From Nonlabens xylanidelens (GTDB lineage Bacteria; Bacteroidota; Bacteroidia; Flavobacteriales; Flavobacteriaceae), in contig NZ_PTJE01000001.1 of the NCBI RefSeq assembly GCF_002934445.1, forward strand, positions 992,001-1,056,000: a stretch of 64,000 bases of DNA, written 5' to 3'. The position numbers and the translations under genes were made by a program. The notes under the pieces are model-generated. The model was not told where the DNA came from. It saw only the letters and a program-made list of their open reading frames with translations, and did no database searches. Shown piece after piece: positions 16,473-25,743 of this stretch. How positions within the stretch are numbered: the first letter of the stretch is position 1; every line of letters starts with the position of its first letter.

Positions 16473-17235
16473 TCTTATAATATTCAATAGCCTCTTTAAT
16501 GCGCTCGATTCTGTTTTCAGGATCAGGATGTGTGCTTTGAAATTCAGGTGTGCGATTAGGACCGCCAGCAGCTTTAAGAATTTCCATAACGCCTATCATT
16601 TCATAAGGATCAAAACCTGCGTCTAGCATCATTTGTACTCCTAATTGATCGCTCTGCAACTCGTCATCACGACCATATTTCATAGTAATCATTTGTGCTA
16701 TAGCTTCTGCCGCCTGGCCACCGCCTTCAGTTCCTACACTTACACCTGTAATCACACCTTGAGCTAGGCCTTGCTGGCTCATTCTAGCGGCGCTGTGTTT
16801 TGCAACTACATGACCTATCTCATGTCCCAACACTCCAGCAAGTTGGTCTACGTTTTCTAGCTGACTATAAAGCGCATAGGTGATAAAACACTGGCCACCA
16901 GGTAAAGCAAATGCGTTAATCGTACGCTCGTCTGCCAGTAGGTGAAATTCATATCGATAATCGGTGCTTTTTCCTATACTACTCTGTACTAGTTTTTGCC
17001 CTACAGCATCTACTATATTTTGATATTCTTGATTTTGATAAAGACCGCCGTGTTGTTGTATCATGCTAGGTGCCGCTTGCAGTCCCAAAGCAATTTCTTC
17101 ATTTACGGTAAGATCTATGTATTGTTTTTCTCCGGTATGTTCATTAGTCTCTGCGCTGCCGCAATATTTTATAACGGCAAATGCCACTATCGCAAGCCCT
17201 ATAAAAAGTCTGATTTTTCCTCCTCCGCGTTTCAT
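16465..17235 (-). CDS. M48 family metallopeptidase (Ste24/BepA-like)
   Basis: A 256-residue zinc peptidase with an N-terminal hydrophobic segment (about 8-24) that ends in KYCGSAE, so it may be a lipoprotein or a membrane anchor. The zinc motif HEIGHVVAKH is clear, and the third ligand is probably the Glu in DDELQSDQLG. Family members degrade misfolded outer-membrane and periplasmic proteins. The stop codon lies in a tandem heptamer repeat. It heads away from the VanY-like gene, 34 bases downstream of it on the same strand. Confidence 0.88.
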   Translation of the reverse strand: MKRGGGKIRLFIGLAIVAFAVIKYCGSAETNEHTGEKQYIDLTVNEEIALGLQAAPSMIQQHGGLYQNQEYQNIVDAVGQKLVQSSIGKSTDYRYEFHLLADERTINAFALPGGQCFITYALYSQLENVDQLAGVLGHEIGHVVAKHSAARMSQQGLAQGVITGVSVGTEGGGQAAEAIAQMITMKYGRDDELQSDQLGVQMMLDAGFDPYEMIGVMEILKAAGGPNRTPEFQSTHPDPENRIERIKEAIEYYKRS

Positions 17236-17269
17236 TATGGTTGATTTAATAGCTACTAATTTACTTAAA

Positions 17270-17959
17270 TCAGTCTTTTAATTTAGGGTTTACACCTTTA
17301 ATGTGTTCTTCTAGATAACGATTAATGCGTTCTTCACTTATCTTATCCATTCCCATGATGTTCTCTGATCTTAAAAAAGAGACTAAATCTATGGTAGTTA
17401 GATAGTCGTTGTATCGCTTTCGCGAAAGCGGAACATAACTATAATGCCACGGCTCATATTTAAAACCTGTGCGGTTATCATTCATCGTGTAAACCAGTTC
17501 AAAGTCATACTCTGAGCTGTGTTTTTCCATCCAGTCTTTAAGTTTGCAAAAAGGACCGGTTCCATGAAATTTAGACGGTACTAAAACACTACCACTATAT
17601 GTTGCGTTAGCGTCTATTAGGTCCATGTCGGTACCCCAGTGATGTCTAGAGGTGCCTGGAACAGTACTGTATTCTACGATTTTGTCAAAAATAGCGTCTG
17701 GTTCCATACCTTGTGCTGCATACTTTTTATACTTGCGATTCCAGATTTGTGTCTGTCTCGTAAAACTTCTATAACCAGAAACAACAGTGAGGTTAATGCC
17801 ATCTTTTGCAGCAGCTGCTTTCATGAGATTAAAAGCTGCTAAGGTTTCTTTTTCAAGAAGGTTTTTAGGATTAGGAGACTGGCCGGTTAATTTTTTTTGG
17901 TCTATTTGAGAAGTAGTTGCGGTTGCTAACAATAAGATGCAACATAATAGTCGTATCAT
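17270..17959 (-). CDS. D-alanyl-D-alanine carboxypeptidase, VanY/M15 family
   Basis: A 229-residue secreted protein with a signal peptide (residues 1-17, ending ATATTSQ). The zinc-binding His/Asp of SRHHWGTDMD and the ExxH of YEPWHYSYV are the LAS/M15 signature, with VVSGYRSFTRQ upstream. It is predicted to trim peptidoglycan peptide ends in the periplasm. The start overlaps the stop of the upstream GNAT gene by 4 bases, showing co-transcription. A palindromic repeat lies in frame and encodes LSRKR. Confidence 0.9.
   Translation of the reverse strand: MIRLLCCILLLATATTSQIDQKKLTGQSPNPKNLLEKETLAAFNLMKAAAAKDGINLTVVSGYRSFTRQTQIWNRKYKKYAAQGMEPDAIFDKIVEYSTVPGTSRHHWGTDMDLIDANATYSGSVLVPSKFHGTGPFCKLKDWMEKHSSEYDFELVYTMNDNRTGFKYEPWHYSYVPLSRKRYNDYLTTIDLVSFLRSENIMGMDKISEERINRYLEEHIKGVNPKLKD
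17415..17430. repeat. Palindromic repeat (copy 4, in VanY-like gene)
   Basis: A perfect 16-base palindrome containing the core, with one extra GGAA half-arm on the right. It is read as LSRKR. Confidence 0.9.
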
Positions 17960-18411
17960 AATTTTTTTATCATTTTATAATGCTCTCCTACACCAGGAAT
18001 GTCAAATATTTCACTGACTATTTGATAATTCATCTTTTCATAAAAAGCCGTTGCGTTTACTCTAGCGTTAAACCATAAAACTTCTATGTGGCGTTCTTTA
18101 AGGATTTGCTCTGCATGTTTTAATATTTTCTTACCTATCCCTTTTCCTTGTGCGACTTCTAGAACTGCCATACCTCTTAATTGATAGCAATGGTGTAACT
18201 TGATATCTTTTATATCTTCTAGATGTACATCCTTATTCATGAGGAAGGTGGCTACGCCTATAATCTTATCTTTTTCAAAAGCACCTAGATGAAAAGTAGT
18301 GCCTAGATCGTCACCAGAAAAGTGACAGTCTTCTATGGGTCTTCCTTTTCTAAGTACAGGCTGTCTGACAGGAAAGGTTTCTCTTGCAGTAACTGGTAAT
18401 ATTTCTATCAT
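17956..18411 (-). CDS. GNAT family N-acetyltransferase
   Basis: A 151-residue single-domain acetyltransferase. The acetyl-CoA-binding segment LRGMAVLEVAQGKGIGKKIL and the late FYEKMNYQ element are typical. The substrate is unknown. It overlaps the VanY-like gene by 4 bases, and the next GNAT upstream ends 6 bases before its start. It belongs to a run of three GNAT genes on the minus strand. Confidence 0.88.
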   Translation of the reverse strand: MIEILPVTARETFPVRQPVLRKGRPIEDCHFSGDDLGTTFHLGAFEKDKIIGVATFLMNKDVHLEDIKDIKLHHCYQLRGMAVLEVAQGKGIGKKILKHAEQILKERHIEVLWFNARVNATAFYEKMNYQIVSEIFDIPGVGEHYKMIKKL

Positions 18412-18417
18412 TTGTAA

Positions 18418-18960
18418 TTACTTGAAAGTTTTAAAATAATTGCTAGCAGTAATTTTGTAAAATCTAGCAGGTTCTCTATCGTCCCAAAGAAATCGATGAT
18501 TGAGCTGCATTCCTAATTTTTGAGCTACTATTTGTGAGCCATAATTTAATTCATGCACGTGAGCAACGAGATATTCTATTTTATGATCTTGAAAAGCATG
18601 CCTTAATACTTCTAGACCGGACTCTGTAGCATAGCCTTTTCCCCAATATTTTTTCATAAATCGGTAGCCTATGTCTACATATCCTTCTTTTTCATTTTTC
18701 TTTAATCCAGACCAACCTAAAAATGCATTATCTTCTTTTCTTATAACTGCCATTCTACCCATTTTAAATAAAGCAAATTGCCCCTGCGGATTTGATACAT
18801 AGTCCATGGCAAATTTTTTTGCAGCTTCTATATCTTCAAAGGCAAAATCACCTGTGTAACGCATCACTTCTTCATCACTGTTAAGTTCATAAAGAAATGT
18901 TGCGTCTTCCTTTTTAAAAGGACGTAGGTATAATCGTTCTGTTTCTAGTTTTAGAATCAT
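18418..18960 (-). CDS. RimJ/RimL-like GNAT acetyltransferase
   Basis: A 180-residue protein beginning LETERLYLRPFKKEDA, the hallmark N-terminus of the RimJ/RimL (Acetyltransf_3) subgroup. It carries the acetyl-CoA motif RFMKKYWGKGYATESGLEVL. These enzymes acetylate protein N-termini or small amines; no substrate is predicted here. It overlaps the small GNAT upstream by 4 bases. Confidence 0.9.
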   Translation of the reverse strand: MILKLETERLYLRPFKKEDATFLYELNSDEEVMRYTGDFAFEDIEAAKKFAMDYVSNPQGQFALFKMGRMAVIRKEDNAFLGWSGLKKNEKEGYVDIGYRFMKKYWGKGYATESGLEVLRHAFQDHKIEYLVAHVHELNYGSQIVAQKLGMQLNHRFLWDDREPARFYKITASNYFKTFK

Positions 18961-19238
18961 ATTCTTACATCGCTCCAGCTCTCATTCTGGTCAAATAGAA
19001 CTTCAGCAAACGGACATAATGGATTTATTTTGCGCCCTTTTTCTTTGGCAAATTCATAACTCTCTGTGATTAATTTTGTGCCTAGTCCATTGCCTTCATG
19101 CGCAGACTCTACTTCGGTATGGTCTATGGTCATTACATTATCTTGTAGAGAATAGGTTAATTCTCCTATAGTTTTGTCGTCTTCTTTTAGATAAAAAATG
19201 CCTCTTGAATCGTTTTCGTTATGTTGTATTGTTGTCAT
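18957..19238 (-). CDS. Small GNAT-like protein, YjdJ/NATD1 type
   Basis: A 93-residue protein matching the minimal GNAT family (YjdJ, NATD1). It has a short beta sheet, the HEGNGLGTKLITESYEFA acetyl-CoA loop, and a Cys-Pro-Phe segment (NPLCPFAEVLF) where the family has a conserved Cys. Function is unknown. It is the first of the three co-transcribed GNATs and follows pepE by 24 bases. Confidence 0.85.
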   Translation of the reverse strand: MTTIQHNENDSRGIFYLKEDDKTIGELTYSLQDNVMTIDHTEVESAHEGNGLGTKLITESYEFAKEKGRKINPLCPFAEVLFDQNESWSDVRI

Positions 19239-19262
19239 TATTATTTTAAATATAAAATTTAA

Positions 19263-19979
19263 TCAATTTGAAAGTTGGGCAAAATCATAACCACTGTTTA
19301 CTTCTATAGCCTCATTGTCTTTAGTAAATACTCTTGCGGTGTGTGGACCACATAACAACTCTTCTTTATCAGTTACTCTTATATAACTGCCTTCTCTTAG
19401 TCCTACAACTGGTAGATTATTGTAAAAATGAAACTCCTTGATACGTTCTTCTCTAGTTTCTCCCATGTGTGTAGAGTCTGTGTCAGGATCTAGATAATGT
19501 GCGTTAATATTATAACCTATGGCACCTGTTGTTTTAAAACTGGCTGGCATCACTATAGGCATGTCGTTAGTGTTTCTCATATTTAAACCACAAATATTAC
19601 TGCCAGCACTTGTACCTATGTAAAATGTGCCTGCATAAATTTGCTTGCGTAATGTTTCCATAAGATGAAGGTCGTGCAGTGCTTTTACTAACACAAATGT
19701 ATTACCACCGCCGGTAAAAATAGCTTGTGCATTTTTAATAGCATCCTGTGTGTTTTCATATTCATGAATACCTTTTACAGTAACACCGGTGTCTTTAAAA
19801 GCTTCTCTTACTTTGTCTGTATACGAGTCGTGAGAAATACCGCCTGGTCTGGCATATGGTATAAAAAGAAGGTTTTTTATATCGTTTATTTTGAAGGCTT
19901 TGAGTATATCTGGTAGTAAATAAGCAAGATAACTACTACCGTGTATGGTAGATGTGCTTGCGATAATCATGTTTCTCAT
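19263..19979 (-). CDS. pepE: Peptidase E (Asp-specific dipeptidase)
   Basis: A 238-residue S51-family serine peptidase that hydrolyses dipeptides with N-terminal aspartate. The nucleophile is Ser124 in IGTSAGSN, and FTGGGNTF, NAHYLDPD and EGSYIR are family features. It is cytoplasmic, with no signal peptide. It is the first gene of a minus-strand run (pepE, three GNATs, VanY, M48). A start at the internal Met4 is possible. Confidence 0.9.
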   Translation of the reverse strand: MRNMIIASTSTIHGSSYLAYLLPDILKAFKINDIKNLLFIPYARPGGISHDSYTDKVREAFKDTGVTVKGIHEYENTQDAIKNAQAIFTGGGNTFVLVKALHDLHLMETLRKQIYAGTFYIGTSAGSNICGLNMRNTNDMPIVMPASFKTTGAIGYNINAHYLDPDTDSTHMGETREERIKEFHFYNNLPVVGLREGSYIRVTDKEELLCGPHTARVFTKDNEAIEVNSGYDFAQLSN

Positions 19980-20097
19980 AGATTGCGTTTGCTAGGTTAA
20001 ACATCGTTAAACTCTAGCAATGATAGGGTTAATTGTACGTTCTTTGTTAGTATTAATCTTTTTTGACATTATTTTAAGTCAATAATAAACCTACCAG

Positions 20098-20976
20098 ATG
20101 AAAAATATATTACTTCTTCTAATTCTTGCGTGTGGTGTTGCTACCGCCCAAAAAGAACGTGTACAGATACAAGGTGTTATTAATAGCGTTACTAATGAAC
20201 CACTGGAAGGTGTAGCTGTTTTTAATCAGGTATCGCTCGAGGGGACCATAAGTAACAAAGAAGGTGGTTTTTTCTTACATGCTAGAAAAGGAGATAAAAT
20301 ATCTTTTAAAGCAGTACAGTTTGAGTCTTTTTCTTTGATCATTACTGCAAAGGTTATGGAGAATAAAAAAGTAACCATTTCATTAAATGAAGGTGTAAAC
20401 CAGCTAGATGAGGTAGTGTTAGACGATGGTTTAATGAGAATAGATGTAAAAAGAACTCCTTATGTAGATCCTAAAATAAATGAAGTAAGTGATTATAATC
20501 AAAAGACTAGAGCAGTAGATCGTATAGAAAATACTTTTTCTGACCGAATTAAGCAACCAGAAGAATACGCTATACGCAACGAAGCTTTTAAACAAAGTCA
20601 ACCACGATTTAATATGATAAATATAATAGGAGGACTGGCATCCATGGCTATCTTAGGTACTCTAGATGGACTTAATTTAAACACAGGTTCTGCACCAGAG
20701 AAAACGGAAAAGGAATTTGATGTTTACGTCTTGAAAAATAAATACAGCACAGAGTATCTGTTGAATTATCTAGAAATCCCACAAAAAGATTTGTACGAAT
20801 TTATGCACTTTGCAAAGGATAAAGGTCTTAATGAGTCTATGTTTGAGCCAGAAAGAGAATTAGATCTATTACAATTCCTTTCAAATCAAGTAACTTTGTT
20901 TAAAGAAAAGAAAAATTACCCTGAAAAAAAAGAAGGATTCTCACCTTCTGTAAAAGAAAAAAGCAATGAAAAATAA
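20098..20976 (+). CDS. Secreted CarboxypepD_reg-like protein
   Basis: A 292-residue envelope protein with a signal peptide (1-17, ending ATAQ). Residues 20-105 form a carboxypeptidase-regulatory-like beta-sandwich (IQGVINSVTNEPLEGVAVFN, then GTISNKEGGFFL), a domain usual in Bacteroidota outer-membrane proteins. The C-terminal half is charged and not recognised. An inverted repeat TTGAC-N10-GTCAA lies upstream (20063-20082). Its end overlaps the next start by 11 bases. Confidence 0.82.
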   Translation: MKNILLLLILACGVATAQKERVQIQGVINSVTNEPLEGVAVFNQVSLEGTISNKEGGFFLHARKGDKISFKAVQFESFSLIITAKVMENKKVTISLNEGVNQLDEVVLDDGLMRIDVKRTPYVDPKINEVSDYNQKTRAVDRIENTFSDRIKQPEEYAIRNEAFKQSQPRFNMINIIGGLASMAILGTLDGLNLNTGSAPEKTEKEFDVYVLKNKYSTEYLLNYLEIPQKDLYEFMHFAKDKGLNESMFEPERELDLLQFLSNQVTLFKEKKNYPEKKEGFSPSVKEKSNEK

Positions 20977-21517
20977 TCTATTAAGAAATGCCTTTTATGG
21001 TATCGCAGCTCTATTTTTAATAACCACTACTTCTTGTGATAGTGATGACGACCTGCCTACCGGACCATCAATTACCGTTAACACATTTTGTTACGGACTA
21101 GACTCTTTAAATTCAACTGATGTTTTTGATGCATTTAATCGTGAGGTTCTTGAGACCACCACGGCAGGTGTTTTTAACACAAGAACCTTTATCGTTGATG
21201 ATAATATTACTGTAGATAATGGACAGCTAGACGGCACAGGTTTTCTTATTACTCTAGATTTATACGGTAATAGAGAACAAGAGTTTCAGTCAGGAACTTA
21301 TGCAATAGGTGATACAGAAGAGGTGGCAGATGCTGTAATTACTTATTTTACAGATTATGATGCATCTATGAGAACAAATGTAGGTGTAGAGCTAGTTTCT
21401 GGTTTTGTAGGTGTTTCACCTTTCCGTACAGGTTATGCGCTAGAGATAGATGGTATAGATGCAAATGGAGATCGTTTTCATGGTATTTATCTAGGTGAAG
21501 TAACGCCACTTAATTAA
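20966..21517 (+). CDS. Putative lipoprotein of unknown function
   Basis: A 183-residue protein with a lipoprotein signal, the lipidated residue being Cys24 (LITTTSCDSDDD). The mature part is acidic and beta-rich, with no domain that I recognise. Its start overlaps the CarboxypepD_reg-like gene by 11 bases, so the two are translated together and may function together at the outer membrane. Confidence 0.75.
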   Translation: MKNNLLRNAFYGIAALFLITTTSCDSDDDLPTGPSITVNTFCYGLDSLNSTDVFDAFNREVLETTTAGVFNTRTFIVDDNITVDNGQLDGTGFLITLDLYGNREQEFQSGTYAIGDTEEVADAVITYFTDYDASMRTNVGVELVSGFVGVSPFRTGYALEIDGIDANGDRFHGIYLGEVTPLN

Positions 21518-21593
21518 ACATTTGAAGTAATCCCCAGAACATTTGATTGTGGCATGAATCTAGTTAGATTTCTATCGCAATAAAAAATAGCGC

Positions 21594-22163
21594 ATGAAAA
21601 ATTTCAAAATTGTATTGTTATTATCAGTATTGAGTTTAAGTCTTTCTTCTTTCTCATTAGATAGTACAAGTGAAAAAGAAGTAGAGATATCTCGCTTTCG
21701 CGAAAGCGAGAACAACAACGATCTACACAAATACTATATTTCAGTGTCCAATGTAACTTATAGCGAGAGCGCAAAAAGTCTACAAATGATTACTAGATTT
21801 TTTATAGATGATTTAGAAGATGTGTTGAATTCAAGAATAGAAACACCGGTAGTACTGGGTGACGATGCTACTATACAAGATTTATATCCATTAATTAAAA
21901 GTTATCTAGATAAAAAGCTAGAGGTTAAAATCAACGATCAAGTTTCAAAAATTAACTTTTTAGGAGCCGAGTATGAAGGAGATCAAATAGCGCTTTACAT
22001 AGAAATACCTACTTTAAAAGAGCCTAAAGAGGTATCTATGAAGTTTAATGCCTTTCTAGAATTGTTTGAAGAACAGAAGAATCTGGTTCATTTAAAAATC
22101 AATGGAGAACGTCGCACGCTTTTAATGGATAAAAATAAGGGTACTGATACTGTGAAGTTTTAG
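21594..22163 (+). CDS. Secreted DUF6702-like protein
   Basis: A 189-residue protein with a signal peptide (1-22). After a short linker comes HKYYISVSNVTYSESAKSLQ, the start of a small beta-sandwich common in flavobacterial genomes beside M1 peptidases. The linker contains an in-frame palindromic repeat read as RFRES. The gene lies 62 bases upstream of the M1 peptidase, consistent with functional linkage. No enzymatic motif is seen. Confidence 0.75.
   Translation: MKNFKIVLLLSVLSLSLSSFSLDSTSEKEVEISRFRESENNNDLHKYYISVSNVTYSESAKSLQMITRFFIDDLEDVLNSRIETPVVLGDDATIQDLYPLIKSYLDKKLEVKINDQVSKINFLGAEYEGDQIALYIEIPTLKEPKEVSMKFNAFLELFEEQKNLVHLKINGERRTLLMDKNKGTDTVKF
21691..21710. repeat. Palindromic repeat (copy 5, in DUF6702-like gene)
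   Basis: A 20-base palindrome with CTC/GAG arms flanking the core in place of TCC/GGA. It is read as RFRES just after the signal peptide. Confidence 0.9.
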
Positions 22164-22225
22164 TTAAATCCTTTTTAAATTATTCTTAATTGTTAATTTA
22201 GCAAACCTTAATTTAAATCAAACAC

Positions 22226-24523
22226 ATGAAAGCTATTAAACTATTGTTTATCAGCATGATGCTTGTTTCTTATGGTTCTTTTGCACAAGAGAAAGAAGCA
22301 AAAGAAGAGCCTAAGGCTGAAGAACATGCTAACATCAACAAATTCCGACAGTTGTATCAGGAATTTTCAACCCCTAATCAATACCGTAGTGCAAGTGGTG
22401 CTCCAGGACCACAGTATTATCAGCAACGTGCTGACTACGAGATGGATATAAGATTAGATGACGAGAATCACCATATTTATGGTTATGAAACGATCACGTA
22501 TACTAACAATTCTCCAGATGTGTTGGATTATTTATGGGTACAGTTAGATCAAAACATGCGTGCAAAAGATTCTAAAACTCCTCTAATAGAAGGTGGTGGT
22601 GTACAACCGTTCATGCAACCTAGTGGATTTGCAGGTGAGTATCTTTCTGAGCCATTTGATGGTGGATTCAATATTTTAAAGGTTCTTGATAAAAGCGGTA
22701 ACCCATTAAAGTATATGATCAACAACACTATGATGCGTGTTGAATTACCATCAAAATTAAAAACTGGTAAAGAGTTTGAATTTGATATAGAATGGGATTA
22801 TAATATTAATAATCACGTAGAAGGTCGTGGCCGTAGTGGTTATGAGCAATTTCCTGACGGACATAGAGCTTATGTAATTGCTCAGTTCTATCCAAGAATG
22901 GCAGTTTATAATGACGTAGAAGGATGGCAAAACAGCCAGTTCTATGGTCGTGATGAGTTTGCATTACCTTTCGGTACTTTTGAAGTAAACATTACAGTAC
23001 CTGCTGACCACTGGCTAGACGGAACTGGTAAATTAACTAACCGTAAAGATGTTTATTCTAAAACTGAACTTGCACGTTATGAACAAGCACAAAAATCTTT
23101 TGAAAACCCAGTAGTTATTAGAACGCAACAAGAAGCTGAAAAGCTTGCTATGATGCCAGGTTCTAAATCTACTAAGACATGGAAACTTAAAGCAGATTAT
23201 GTTCGTGATTTCGGATGGACTTCTTCTCGTCGTTATGTAGCAGATGCTATGGCAGTAAAAGTAGGAGGAAAGGATATCATGGCTGTTTCTATCTACCCAC
23301 CAGAAGGTAATCCTTTATGGGAACAATGGTCTACTAAGGCTGTTGCACAGACTTTAAAGTCTTATTCTAGAATGACTTTTGACTACCCTTACCACAAAGC
23401 AATCTCTGTACATGCAAAGAATCAAGGTATGGAATACCCAATGATCTGTTGGAATTATGGACGTCCTGATGCAGATGGTAACTATTCTGACCGTGTAAAA
23501 TTCGGTATGATATCAGTAATTATTCATGAAGTAGGTCACAACTATTTCCCTATGATCGTAAACTCTGATGAGCGTCAGTGGACATGGATGGACGAAGGTT
23601 TAAACACTTTTGTACAGTACGTTGCAGAGCAGGACATGGGAGAGAATTACCCAGCTTCTATAGAAGGATTAGACGCTTATCCATCTAGACGTGGACCAGC
23701 AGCAAAAATTGTTCCTTACATGGCTGGTGATCAACGATACATTGCTCCTATTATGAGTAAAGGTTTAAATACATACCAGTTCGGTTCTAACGCATATGGT
23801 AAGCCAGGTACTGCACTTAATATTTTGAGAGAAACAGTAATGGGACGTGAGTTGTTTGATTATTCTTTCCGTACGTATTCTCAAAGATGGATGTTTAAGC
23901 ACCCAACGCCAGAAGATTTCTTCCGTACTATGGAAGATGCAAGTGCAATGGATCTAGACTGGTTCTGGAGAGGATGGTTCTACACAACTCAATTTAACGA
24001 TATGGGTATTGAATCTGTAGATAAGTATTATGTTTCTAGTGAGAAAAACCAAGCTATGAAAGATTTACAGAAGCAAAGGAACATTGATGATAGCAGAATT
24101 CCACAAATGGTTTACATGGTAAAAGAAGGTAGTGAAGATTATAATGAATCTCTTAAAGGTCAAGAGCCTTCTGAGGTAGTAGGTGAATTAAAATCTTACT
24201 TAATGGATAACTTTACAGCTAGTGAAAGAGCAGCTATGAAATCTCCTAAGTTTTTCTATGAAATTAAAGTAGTAAAGCCAGGTGGTCTAGTAATGCCTAT
24301 CATTATTGAGTATACCTATGCAGACGGTACTTCTGAAACAGTAACGCACCCAGCAGAAATCTGGAGACTTAATGATAAAGAAGTAGGTTTAAGTAAAGCT
24401 AGTACTAAGGAAATCGTTAAAATAGTAATAGATCCTAAACTAGAAACTGCAGATGTTGATACATCTAACAATACATGGCCAGCTGCTGCTGAAGTAAGCA
24501 AGTTTGACCAAATGAAGAAATAA
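22226..24523 (+). CDS. M1 family metallopeptidase
   Basis: A 765-residue secreted gluzincin with a signal peptide (1-20, ending GSFAQ). The zinc site is His434-Glu435-x2-His438 (HEVGHNYF) and Glu457 (MDEGL), the HExxH-x18-E arrangement of M1 aminopeptidases. An N-terminal beta-saddle domain (about 70-290) precedes the catalytic core, and the tail beyond 640 is a beta domain. It is predicted to digest peptides in the periplasm or at the cell surface. It is followed by a strong terminator. Confidence 0.92.
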   Translation: MKAIKLLFISMMLVSYGSFAQEKEAKEEPKAEEHANINKFRQLYQEFSTPNQYRSASGAPGPQYYQQRADYEMDIRLDDENHHIYGYETITYTNNSPDVLDYLWVQLDQNMRAKDSKTPLIEGGGVQPFMQPSGFAGEYLSEPFDGGFNILKVLDKSGNPLKYMINNTMMRVELPSKLKTGKEFEFDIEWDYNINNHVEGRGRSGYEQFPDGHRAYVIAQFYPRMAVYNDVEGWQNSQFYGRDEFALPFGTFEVNITVPADHWLDGTGKLTNRKDVYSKTELARYEQAQKSFENPVVIRTQQEAEKLAMMPGSKSTKTWKLKADYVRDFGWTSSRRYVADAMAVKVGGKDIMAVSIYPPEGNPLWEQWSTKAVAQTLKSYSRMTFDYPYHKAISVHAKNQGMEYPMICWNYGRPDADGNYSDRVKFGMISVIIHEVGHNYFPMIVNSDERQWTWMDEGLNTFVQYVAEQDMGENYPASIEGLDAYPSRRGPAAKIVPYMAGDQRYIAPIMSKGLNTYQFGSNAYGKPGTALNILRETVMGRELFDYSFRTYSQRWMFKHPTPEDFFRTMEDASAMDLDWFWRGWFYTTQFNDMGIESVDKYYVSSEKNQAMKDLQKQRNIDDSRIPQMVYMVKEGSEDYNESLKGQEPSEVVGELKSYLMDNFTASERAAMKSPKFFYEIKVVKPGGLVMPIIIEYTYADGTSETVTHPAEIWRLNDKEVGLSKASTKEIVKIVIDPKLETADVDTSNNTWPAAAEVSKFDQMKK

Positions 24524-24551
24524 GAATTTCTTCTTATAATAACTTTAAAAA

Positions 24552-24579
24552 CCAGATTCACAATGAATCTGGTTTTTTT
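24552..24579 (+). terminator. Terminator after M1 peptidase
   Basis: CCAGATTCA pairs with TGAATCTGG around a 3-base loop, followed by seven Ts. Confidence 0.92.
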
Positions 24580-24606
24580 GTGTTTAATAACAAATATCTT
24601 TACGGT

Positions 24607-25425
24607 ATGAAATTATTCCAGCTAGTAACTATTTGTGCTTTATTAATTATTTCTTGTGATGATCCATCACTAGACCAGCAAGGTGATGTGGATGAAATAG
24701 TAGATCCTATTGCAAACCTTATGGAATTAAGTTCTATACAAATAGCACAAGGGACATTTAATAATGTGACAGATAACATAGACATCGTTTATAATAACGA
24801 TGCATTGATTAGTCAAATATTGTTTACCGGTACCACAAATATTACTTATAATATCGAGTATACTTCTAATAATAGATTAGAGACTATTACTAAAGTAGAT
24901 GCAACTACCTTAATTTATAACTTCACTTATGATGAAGATTTTGTTTTTATAAACTTTACAGATTCTAATGGAGATGATGTAGAGATGCAGTTATTTACCG
25001 ATACCCAAAACAGAATTAATAGGGTTCTCACCACGGTTACAGACGTTTCTGGTATTTCTACTCAAACAGAAGATTTAAGGTACTCTTATAATGCAAATTT
25101 TAATGTAGATCGTATTAATAGTCTTGCTGCTAATGGCTTTACTGTAGATGCGTATAGTGAGCTTACATACGAGTTTAGTAACAACCCTTTTAGAGACATG
25201 AATGATGTCTTAAGGTTACTTATTTTTCCAGATTTTGTACCCTACACTAGATATGTGCCTATTACTAGAGAAAATTTTATCGCAGCATCCAGTGGTTTTA
25301 CTTTAGAAAACTCTTTCTCTTTTATTTATACGTTGCGTGAAGATCAGTTTCCTAGCTCTCGAGAAGTTGTAAAAACAGAATCAGGAGTAAGTACAACAAC
25401 ATTTGAGATATTTAATTATCTATAA
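24607..25425 (+). CDS. Putative lipoprotein of unknown function
   Basis: A 272-residue lipoprotein with a short signal and a lipobox at ALLIISCDDPS. The mature domain has many Tyr/Asn/Thr-rich strands (ITYNIEYTSNNRLETIT, LIYNFTYDEDFVFINF) resembling the repetitive beta strands of DUF4595-like surface lipoproteins. The frame is open from a GTG at 24580, but that lies within the terminator tail, and the ATG at 24607 gives a proper lipoprotein signal. It stands alone. Function is unknown. Confidence 0.8.
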   Translation: MKLFQLVTICALLIISCDDPSLDQQGDVDEIVDPIANLMELSSIQIAQGTFNNVTDNIDIVYNNDALISQILFTGTTNITYNIEYTSNNRLETITKVDATTLIYNFTYDEDFVFINFTDSNGDDVEMQLFTDTQNRINRVLTTVTDVSGISTQTEDLRYSYNANFNVDRINSLAANGFTVDAYSELTYEFSNNPFRDMNDVLRLLIFPDFVPYTRYVPITRENFIAASSGFTLENSFSFIYTLREDQFPSSREVVKTESGVSTTTFEIFNYL

Positions 25426-25455
25426 TTCTTAACGTAATTCAAAATAGTCCTATCG

Positions 25456-25463
25456 TATATTTG
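25456..25463 (+). promoter_or_regulatory. Promoter -7 element TATATTTG for tatA
   Basis: It matches TAnnTTTG and ends only 4 bases before the first ATG of tatA. Transcription would therefore start at or just after that ATG, implying a leaderless message or use of the third codon (ATG at 25474). Confidence 0.5.
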
Positions 25464-25467
25464 CACT

Positions 25468-25743
25468 ATGAAAATGATTCCACTATTTATCAGTACACCA
25501 GAGCTTATGATCGTAGGCCTAGTAGTGATATTGGTTTTCGGTTCTGATAAGTTGCCAGAAATTGCTCGCGGCTTAGGTAAGGCTATGAAGACGGTACGCA
25601 ACGCTACTGACGACATTAAAAATGAAATTACAAAAAGTGCAGACGAGCACGGTTTTACTAAAGACGTAAAAGAGATCACTAAACAGATCGAGCAAGTAAA
25701 AGATCAAATAGAAGACTCTGGATCTATTAAACGCAAGTTCTAG
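25468..25743 (+). CDS. tatA: Twin-arginine translocase subunit TatA/B
   Basis: A 91-residue protein with one N-terminal membrane helix (about 11-24), the hinge Phe-Gly (VFGSDKLPEIARGLGKAMK), an amphipathic helix and a charged tail: the classic TatA layout. It forms the pore for folded proteins with TatC, which is not in this window. The next gene begins immediately after its stop. ATG at 25474 is an alternative start because the promoter lies so close. Confidence 0.92.
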   Translation: MKMIPLFISTPELMIVGLVVILVFGSDKLPEIARGLGKAMKTVRNATDDIKNEITKSADEHGFTKDVKEITKQIEQVKDQIEDSGSIKRKF

